Part shown: positions 58,031 through 64,000 of the stretch, piece by piece
Position numbering within the stretch: position 1 is the first letter of the stretch
How the letters are laid out: every line of letters starts with the position of its first letter
Source: [Leptolyngbya] sp. JSC-1
GTDB lineage: Bacteria; Cyanobacteriota; Cyanobacteriia; Elainellales; Elainellaceae
Assembly (NCBI GenBank): GCA_000733415.1
Contig: KL662192.1
Location: 174,587 to 238,586, forward strand
Direction of reading: 5' to 3'
Length of the DNA: 64,000 nucleotides
Position numbers and translations under genes: made by a program
Notes under the pieces: generated by a model
Seen by the model: only the letters and a program-made list of their open reading frames with translations
Database searches by the model: none
What the model was told of the DNA's origin: nothing

Positions 58031-59537
58031 CAATACTCCGGACAGTTTTTGAGGGGAGAAAAGGCTGTATAGACAAAAGCTACCTCTCTTTGTAAGGTGC
58101 AAATAGAACAAAAGCACAAAAGAGGTAGCACTATGGATATTCTACAAGCCCTGTTTGCCAAAATGGGGCATTTAGCAAACCGCAACAGAAGGTTCTGTTG
58201 AATCTGTTTCCGACCATCCTGCTGGTTTGTGGGAAAGCCAACTTCACAAACTTGAGTCACTATCGCGATTGGTCGGATCGGACTTACCGACGGCAGTACA
58301 GCCAACCCTTCAACTTTGTCCAATTCAACCAGGGATTGATTGAGGAGGCGATTGCGCCCACAGCCCTTCAACTCGGTGTGATGGACTGCTCGTTTGTGCA
58401 AAAGAGCGGCAAAGCCACATATGGCTTGGATTGGTTTTACAACGGCAGTGCCAATCGCACAGAACGGGGTTTGGAGATTTCGGTGATTGCAGTGGTGGAT
58501 GTGGGTAGCCGTCGAGCTTACAGTTTATCGCTGCAACAGACCCCAGCCCAGTTAAGCGAGCAGCACCACAAACCTCGCAGGCAACGGGTCAGTCGGCAGA
58601 GTGTCGAGCAGGCTCAGCAGATGCTCCAACAATTACCCGACAAGGGTACTGCTATGCCGCCTGAGCCTCAGAGGGTAAACTGGCAGACGATTGAGCAGCT
58701 CAAAAAGCGACTCCAACAATTGCCTGACAAACGCACTTCCAGTGCCCCCAGTCGGATTGACCACTATCTGCTGCAACTGAGGCACACCCGACCTTATTTA
58801 CCAGCAGCGGTTCAGTATTGGGCAGTCGATGGCTTCTATGCCAAGAAAAAGTTTGTCGATGGGGGGATTGCGTTAGACTTGGCCGTCATCAGCAAATTGC
58901 GAGTCGATGCAGATATGCGCTACCTCTACACAGGTGTGCAAAAACAGCGGGGAGCCAGACGCAAATACGATGGCAAAGTCGTGCTGGGGAATTGGACACG
59001 ATGGAGCCATGTAGAGCAACTGGAATCTGAGGTAAACCTGTACACTGCCCTCGTTTGGCATGGGTCACTCAAGCGCCAAATTCGTCTTGCCTGTCTGGTG
59101 GATACGCACAAAGCGGGCAAAACGGGGTATGCCCTGTTGTTCTCAAGCGATATGAATCTGGATGCTAAACAAATCCTGCAATACTACCAGGCTAGGTTTC
59201 AAATTGAATTTATCTTCCGAGATGCCAAGCAATTTACCGGGTTGTGCGATGCCCAAACGCGTGACCCCAAGCGGTTGGATTTCCATTTCAATGCTGCGCT
59301 CACCGCACTAAATCTGGCAAAATATCAAGACCAAGTGCAGCACGCTTTATCTAGCCCAACGCAGACGGTACAGCCCTTCTCGATGGCAAGCTACAAACGC
59401 TTTGCCTTCAATGACTATCTCCTGGAACAATTTATTTGCCAGTTGGACTTGAACCCAACTTTGATTAAATCCCATCCCAACTATGAAAACCTCCGTTCCT
59501 ACGGCATCATAGCCGCTTAATTCTGACCGGACTATTG
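58031..59537 (+). mobile_element. IS4-like insertion sequence, 1507 bp, with 6-bp target duplication
   Basis: Ends CAATACTCCGGACAG and, reversed, CAATAGTCCGGTCAG (13 of 15 match). AAGTAA occurs immediately before (58025-58030) and immediately after (59538-59543), an exact 6-bp duplication. The transposase gene is inside; its front is frameshifted. Confidence 0.8.
58133..59520 (+). pseudogene. IS4-like transposase, frameshifted near the N-terminus
   Basis: The frame starts at ATG 58133 (M-D-I-L-Q-A-L-F-A-K-M-G-H-L) and stops after 22 codons; the rest continues in the +2 frame from about 58175 (K-P-Q-Q-K-V-L-L-N-L-F-P-T-I-L-L) to 59520. The loss of one base near 58173, within CATTTAGC, explains the break. 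The main part (about 440 residues) keeps the DDE features: V-M-D-C-S-F-V-Q-K-S-G-K, Y-W-A-V-D-G-F-Y-A-K-K-K-F and the Y-R/K-E-type helix (Y-Y-Q-A-R-F-Q-I-E-F-I-F-R-D-A). A TTG at 58198 could start a shortened protein. Possibly inactive unless frameshifting occurs. Confidence 0.8.
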
Positions 59538-59543
59538 AAGTAA

Positions 59544-60335
59544 AAGATTTGTTAATTTATCTTGAATGTCCTGAAGTCGACCAGTTGTCCTGAAGCTCTT
59601 GGCTGCTTATTTTACAAGAGTTCAGGTTGATTCAAAATCGGTTTTGCTTCGGGACAAGCCCTAATTATAAATTCGAACTTAAAGCACCTATTTATCCCTC
59701 TCATATCACTCTGGAAGTAAAAAATAGAGCATCAACCGTACCTTTTCTAGAGATCTAGGTTAGTGGAGGTTGCTCATCAATCGCTCAAAGTTTAACTTTA
59801 CAGGCTTTTTGAGCATTGTAAAGTTGTCCGATTGATATCCATTAAGTATCATCTCACCGATCTCTTAGCATTCCCAGGTCATTCTTAAGAAAACGGTGGG
59901 GTCTGAGAAAGTCGTGAACACTAAAAACAGACTCAGTGAATGCAAAATGAACAATTTTGAGATGGCTGAGAGCTTTGTGATATAAGCTTTTGATCCGCAA
60001 AATTAAGGGTATTTCCAGCAAGACCAGTGGTTGACAGCTCATTTTTTCTTTACCTAGAATGACACATGAGGGTTATGATGTACCCCGCAAACTGGACGGC
60101 GAGATAAGATAGAGTCGCTGCTCAAAGACCTCGTCAAGACTACGGAGACAAACAGTTTATGCAACGGTGTTTGCACATTTGTGCAAAGAACTCCTCCAAC
60201 CTTGACAACCAATTTGCCACAAAGCAGTACTACTAATTCAGACTCATTGATTTATTGTACTAATCAAACAGGATAGCTTATGGAACATCTGTAGGTTCAA
60301 TGCATGTGTTCTAACATCTACACTACCTTCACTCT
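59544..60335. other. 792-bp intergenic region
   Basis: No supported gene. A 62-codon minus-strand frame (59854-60042) is open but shows no family. The sigma-factor promoter probably lies near its right end, but no clear -35/-10 pair was chosen. Confidence 0.45.
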
Positions 60336-61061
60336 ATGATAGCCATGGGTATATCGACCCAAGAGCCTCAAAAATCCTTTGAGCAATGCTGGTTAGAGGT
60401 ACGTGACCGAGTTCTAGCTTTTTGCCATCGACTGATGCAGAACCAGAATGATGCAGAGGATTTGTTTCAAGAAGTTGCTGTACGTGCTTGGCGAGGCTAC
60501 AGTAGCTTTCGTGGAGAATCCTCTTTCTCGACCTGGGTGCTAACCATTGTCCGACGAGAAGCGACCCGACGTTTGAAGCACTCAAAACATTCACTGCCAT
60601 TGCTTCAACCTGAAACCATACTGGAACCAGAACCAGACGATCCCGTTGATACGAGTTTTGTGATTCGAGCGATCAAAGAAGCTGAGCAAATGCATATCCT
60701 GAATTCCGATGAAGCAGAAGTACTTCAGATGAGATTGCAAAATTCTGAGTTGACTTGGCGTGAGCTAGGAGATTCTCTGGGACTATCAGCCAATGCCTGT
60801 GCTGTGAATCATACGCGAGCCTTACCGAAGCTAAGAGTTTATTTATTTATGTACCGACCTGAATGGCTTGGTGGTGATCTGGCGATCAGGACTGCGTTTG
60901 CTCAGGCGCAGAGGGTGACCCAGTCTCCTTTAAGCAGGGAGGAAGCAGAAGTATTTGAACAGATTGTCTTACGTCAGAAGCATAATTATTCTCGTTCGGG
61001 TTGGAAAACAAGACTTTCCTCAGCCTGTACCAAGGTGATTCGGTTTATTCATTTGGATTAG
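60336..61061 (+). CDS. sigma-70 family (ECF-like) RNA polymerase sigma factor
   Basis: 241 residues; the start may be ATG 60345. Region 2 shows N-D-A-E-D-L-F-Q-E-V-A-V-R-A-W-R-G and F-S-T-W-V-L-T-I-V-R-R. Region 4 has E-A-E-V-L-Q-M-R-L, then T-W-R-E-L-G-D-S-L-G-L-S-A-N-A. An extra C-terminal part of about 60 residues follows. No anti-sigma gene is adjacent; the next gene (DUF1822-like) starts 14 bases after its stop. It probably controls the downstream gene set (inference). Confidence 0.85.
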   Translation: MIAMGISTQEPQKSFEQCWLEVRDRVLAFCHRLMQNQNDAEDLFQEVAVRAWRGYSSFRGESSFSTWVLTIVRREATRRLKHSKHSLPLLQPETILEPEPDDPVDTSFVIRAIKEAEQMHILNSDEAEVLQMRLQNSELTWRELGDSLGLSANACAVNHTRALPKLRVYLFMYRPEWLGGDLAIRTAFAQAQRVTQSPLSREEAEVFEQIVLRQKHNYSRSGWKTRLSSACTKVIRFIHLD

Positions 61062-61075
61062 GTAGATAGAAACCC

Positions 61076-61678
61076 ATGTCCCAGCTTCCCCACCAATTCC
61101 CTGACCTGCCTGACTTGCCGGAGTTCTCGCTCTTATATCAGCAACCGTCTAGACCAGTAACACTAACTCTGGTAAAAATTGATCAGCTACCAGTTGGACC
61201 ATTAGATGCAACTGGAATTTGTACCTGGTTAGTTGATCTTTATAGCGGTGTACTCCCAGCCATGTCTCTTTTGCCACAGAGTACTTTACAAGATATAGAG
61301 GAATGGTTAGAACGACAAGGCGTACCCGTGCACATTGAACAGGCTTCATCCCTGGAAGACCTGGCCTTGTACATTGAGTCAGGTTGCTGTGCCCTACTTT
61401 TGCTGCAGGAGCCAAATCAGCCCTGTTTAGATAATTTTTTAGATAATTTTGCTATATCAATTGATGGTTTCTACACGCTTGCAGTTGCCTGGGGACTCGT
61501 GCGAGAAAGGATTGAGGCATCTCTTCAGGTGTATGTGCTTGGCTCTACAAACTCCACCCGGCTTTATCCATCTAGCCTTGAGAAATTCTGGTTAGCTAGT
61601 GGAGGATGGATGATTGTCATGGATGTGACTTTGCCGCTTGACCAAAAATTGCCTGCATCAAGTACAGAAAATTTGTAA
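61076..61678 (+). CDS. DUF1822-like protein
   Basis: 200 residues, with V-x-L-G-S-T-N-S-T-R-L-Y-P and E-A-S-L-Q-V-Y near the C-terminus, the pattern of cyanobacterial DUF1822 proteins (recalled). These are often located beside sigma-70 genes. Function unknown; soluble and acidic. It directly follows the sigma factor and is probably cotranscribed. Confidence 0.65.
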   Translation: MSQLPHQFPDLPDLPEFSLLYQQPSRPVTLTLVKIDQLPVGPLDATGICTWLVDLYSGVLPAMSLLPQSTLQDIEEWLERQGVPVHIEQASSLEDLALYIESGCCALLLLQEPNQPCLDNFLDNFAISIDGFYTLAVAWGLVRERIEASLQVYVLGSTNSTRLYPSSLEKFWLASGGWMIVMDVTLPLDQKLPASSTENL

Positions 61679-61970
61679 TGATTTTGTCAATACAGGTTCT
61701 AAAGAAATAGAGCACTGGAAATAAGCCTTCTGCCTAAAGTTCTTCCTCAGCGAAAAATCAATGAATGACTGAGATATTACAATTAGTAATACTGATGTGA
61801 GTCAGTAATGTGCGTCAGAAAAATCTAAACTGTTAAATCTAGACTGTTAAATTTAGACACTGCCTAGGTTGATGATATCTGATGTCTAGATACTATTTAG
61901 AGAATTGATATTAGAAGATTTCCTAAAAAAAGTCGCTCACAATGATCACAACAAGGAGAAAACAACTGGT

Positions 61971-62519
61971 ATGACTCCAACAAATATGAATCCGACAAAT
62001 ATGAATCCGGCAAAACAGTGGATCAAGAGTCGGGAACTAGGACGACATCATAGTCTGGATGCTCTACGGAGAACCGACATTCCAAACGGCTATCTCTTGT
62101 CTTTACCTCTGCCAACCCACCGATATGGCCGACCGGCCTATGCATTTTTCGCTAGCGCCGTCTCGCGTCATCCTGGGCAGCCACTCCAGCAACAGGTTCC
62201 TGACCGTTGGTTTGCAATCGATGCCATTACAGGCCATCTGCTCGTGTATGCTCTCACAACTGTCTTTCCATTTGGAGATACTTCAACGTGGAATACGGTA
62301 ACGATTGTTCCCTCCCCACTGCAAAATGAAGCCTATCGGCTGAGTGAACAAACGCTAGATCAGATGGATCGTCTCAGCTCAGACTTCTTCGAGGGACGGA
62401 TGGCTGAGATGCAGGAACGGCGTTGGATGTTGGAGTTACTGCAAACCCTGTCAGCGAATCAACTTCTGCCCCAATATCAAGCATTGGCCCCAGATTTTTT
62501 CCAGTGGCTAGAGAGTTAG
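61971..62519 (+). CDS. hypothetical protein
   Basis: 182 residues from ATG 61971, with AAGGAGA at a good distance; a longer frame starts at 61905. The N-terminus has a repeated N-M-N-P-T motif. The middle has H-R-Y-G-R-P-A-Y-A-F-F and W-F-A-I-D-A-I-T-G-H-L-L-V-Y-A, the end a helical tail. No known domain. It is on the same strand and in the same series as the sigma factor and the peptidase-like gene. Confidence 0.6.
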   Translation: MTPTNMNPTNMNPAKQWIKSRELGRHHSLDALRRTDIPNGYLLSLPLPTHRYGRPAYAFFASAVSRHPGQPLQQQVPDRWFAIDAITGHLLVYALTTVFPFGDTSTWNTVTIVPSPLQNEAYRLSEQTLDQMDRLSSDFFEGRMAEMQERRWMLELLQTLSANQLLPQYQALAPDFFQWLES

Positions 62520-62600
62520 TTATGCATAAGCATAATTGACCATGTCCTTATCGCAGGTGTATACCAGACAGAATCAAATTTCAATTCATGTAGAGGTTTT

Positions 62601-63323
62601 ATGCAATCATTTGAACGTTTCGACTCATCAGATCAAAGCAGAGAAACCGAAGAAATGCTCAACGCAACGTTAGATTTGCCTACGCCTAGGCAAGAAATGC
62701 TTCCCGATGGTAGCCAAGCACTAGTCAGCGGTGACCCGGCTGGCTGGGAGGGAGTGGTACATCGCCAGGGTGATAACAATCAGGGCTATCTCAACACCTG
62801 TGGTGTGGTTAGTTGTGAACAGATTCTTAAACGGTTTGGTGCAGATGTAACAGAATCACAACTACTCGATTATGCAATTGCTCAAGGATATTGTGATGTT
62901 GCAGGTCAGGGATATGTCAGCCTGGCCGATCAGATAGAGATTTTGCATGACTATGGAGTTCCATGTCATACCGACCATAACGGAACCTTAGAGTCATTGG
63001 CAGACGATATCGAGAATGGACGCGCTGTTGCTCTGGCGGTAAATAGCGCGAGTCTCTACGGCTATACCGGGTGGGAAGGCACAGATCACATGATTGTTCC
63101 GACTGGTGTGGCGCGAGATTCTCAATCGGGTGACATCAAAGGTTTCTTTTACAACGACTCATTAACTGGAGAGTCTGCTTATGTCACTACAGACCTTTTG
63201 CAATCCGCTTGGGTCGAACAGGGCGGCGACAGCATTGTGACTGAAGGAGTTGATATGCGGGATGTAGAGCGCACGCTTGGGTCCTGGATTTGGACTTCTG
63301 CACAAGGATGGATTTATGTCTAA
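62601..63323 (+). CDS. C39-like (papain-fold) cysteine peptidase, hypothetical
   Basis: 240 residues. The papain/C39 pattern is visible: G-Y-L-N-T-C-G-V-V-S-C-E-Q-I-L-K-R-F-G (catalytic Cys after Thr), then G-R-A-V-A-L-A-V-N and E-G-T-D-H-M-I-V-P-T-G-V (catalytic His), and Y-N-D-S (Asn/Asp). Both ends are hydrophilic; there is no signal peptide or transporter domain, so it is not a typical ABC C39 transporter. It could mature a peptide made by this gene set or act as an effector (inference). Start at the first ATG of the frame, with AGAGGTTTT upstream. Confidence 0.7.
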   Translation: MQSFERFDSSDQSRETEEMLNATLDLPTPRQEMLPDGSQALVSGDPAGWEGVVHRQGDNNQGYLNTCGVVSCEQILKRFGADVTESQLLDYAIAQGYCDVAGQGYVSLADQIEILHDYGVPCHTDHNGTLESLADDIENGRAVALAVNSASLYGYTGWEGTDHMIVPTGVARDSQSGDIKGFFYNDSLTGESAYVTTDLLQSAWVEQGGDSIVTEGVDMRDVERTLGSWIWTSAQGWIYV

Positions 63324-63385
63324 TTGTCAACCACTTAAGCAATGAAGCATTTCGAGATTGAACAGATCAGGAGGTGAGCAGGAAC

Positions 63386-64000
63386 GTGAAATTGATCTCA
63401 GTGGAAAAATTACAGTCTGGTGGATTCAAACCCAGCGCTTTCCCACCTGTCAAGCACCAACAGCAGCTATCTGCTTTCTATGCGTTCATGCGACGTGTTA
63501 GCCCACGGGTTTATGATCAGCGCTTGGATGTCTGGGCCGTCTATGACTATGTAACTGCACGCAGAATTCTCACAGACATCGCTCATTTTTCTTCAGATCT
63601 TTCCCGCGTGCGGTTTCCTCGTTTTTTGCATAAGGATCTACATCTCAGTATCTTACATAAAGATCCTCCGATTCATACAGCTCTACGTGGACATGTTCAG
63701 CACTTTTTCGCGCCATCATTCCTTGCCCGTTTCACTAAATTTATCGATACGTTTATTCAAAAATGCTTTGAACAGTCCGCTGATCGCGGTTACTGTGACA
63801 TTGTAGAGCATGTTGCTTCTCCACTAGCGCTCACTTGTGCTCTGATGTTACTGGGTTTCCCAGAATCGGAATGGCCACAAATTAGGCAATGGTGGAGTCT
63901 GAGAAAAAACCACTCCCGGACTAGGCAGCAGTACACGAGTTTGTTCTCCGAGCTTTGGTCAGCCGATTTCGATATTTACCTGCGATCAAAAATCGACGAA
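63386..64000 (+). CDS. cytochrome P450, N-terminal part (runs off the right edge)
   Basis: 205 codons are open from GTG 63386 (AGGAGG 11 bases upstream) to the window end; GTG 63374 is another start. Bacterial P450 features appear: A-F-Y-A-F-M-R-R-V-S-P-R-V-Y-D near the front, W-A-V-Y-D-Y-V-T-A-R-R-I-L-T-D, H-F-S-S-D, and the B-C region K-D-P-P-I-H-T-A-L-R-G-H-V-Q-x-F-F-A-P-S-F. The I-helix and heme-binding Cys lie outside the window. Substrate unknown. It follows the C39-like peptidase by 62 bases and may be part of a biosynthetic gene set. Confidence 0.85.
   Translation, partial: MKLISVEKLQSGGFKPSAFPPVKHQQQLSAFYAFMRRVSPRVYDQRLDVWAVYDYVTARRILTDIAHFSSDLSRVRFPRFLHKDLHLSILHKDPPIHTALRGHVQHFFAPSFLARFTKFIDTFIQKCFEQSADRGYCDIVEHVASPLALTCALMLLGFPESEWPQIRQWWSLRKNHSRTRQQYTSLFSELWSADFDIYLRSKIDE

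Noticed and set aside
59854..60042. 62-codon minus-strand frame in the gap before the sigma factor
   Set aside because: Possibly a transposase relic, but I could not support any family, so it was not called.
1..64000. tRNA or rRNA genes
   Set aside because: Inspection for T-loop-like GGTTCRANTCC with acceptor stems and for rRNA signatures found none; a covariance-model scan would be needed to be certain.

Overview
The window comes from a filamentous-type cyanobacterium, most likely Leptolyngbya-like. The HIP1 octamer GCGATCGC recurs across the sequence. There are cyanobacterial marker families (a DUF4327 protein, a small NrtS-like protein, an RRM protein next to rpsU, an Anabaena-sensory-rhodopsin-type opsin). 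The mobile DNA is also of a kind common in these genomes. No rRNA, tRNA or CRISPR array was seen. The genus is inference; the phylum is well supported.

Region by region. 1-4.1 kb: the tail of an ISKra4-type transposase, a secreted glycine-rich/tachylectin-like protein and a serine beta-lactamase-like hydrolase. 4.5-11.5 kb: a candidate conflict (defence-type) locus. It holds a CHAT protease fused to an AAA-like NTPase, a second AAA-like NTPase carrying 13 nearly uniform WD40 blades, and an opposing HTH-AAA paralogue whose downstream part has decayed. 12.4-21.9 kb: a PAP2 phosphatase, a Uma2 relic, a peroxiredoxin-like/2-oxoglutarate oxygenase fusion followed by a glycosyltransferase without a normal start codon, AraC and PadR regulators, DUF4327, an alpha/beta hydrolase and two CheY-like receivers. 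23-31 kb: ion transport (P-type ATPase, cation/proton antiporter with Usp-like tail, MgtE) plus small membrane and lipoproteins. 31-36.4 kb: a truncated peroxiredoxin, a membrane SRPBCC protein beside an NPCA-repeat lipoprotein, a cupin, and an overlapping histidine kinase/OmpR-type pair. 36.2-41.3 kb: a small NrtS-like gene with a TnpB element at its 5' end, then a phnD-phnE-phnC transporter operon ending in a metallophosphoesterase-like gene. 41.6-48.6 kb: a ferric-reductase-like flavoprotein with a Cys-cluster partner, a desC-type desaturase, the rbp-rpsU pair, a pentapeptide protein and a divergent IF-3 with a non-ATG start. 48.6-52.6 kb: membrane proteins including two convergent AI-2E-family transporters. 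53-55.6 kb: the sensory rhodopsin and a GH13 trehalose-synthase-like enzyme. 55.7-59.5 kb: two insertion sequences flanking a nucleotidyltransferase. 60.3 kb to the end: a sigma factor, a DUF1822-like protein, two unknowns (one a C39-like cysteine peptidase) and the start of a cytochrome P450, all on the plus strand.

The intergenic DNA is rich in small inverted-repeat elements. One family (three copies plus a relative, TA-flanked) has TACAGCGTTTTTC-like ends. A second family has two copies, each with a perfect 8-bp target duplication, one of them in the leader of the desaturase gene. A third element is flanked by CTAG. A 61-bp element carries a terminator-like hairpin. The most interesting coding items are the CHAT/AAA/WD40 locus, the rhodopsin with Ala86 and no transducer gene beside it, the IF-3 paralogue with a rare start codon, the glycosyltransferase with a lost or bypassed start, and the sigma factor-to-P450 gene set at the right edge.
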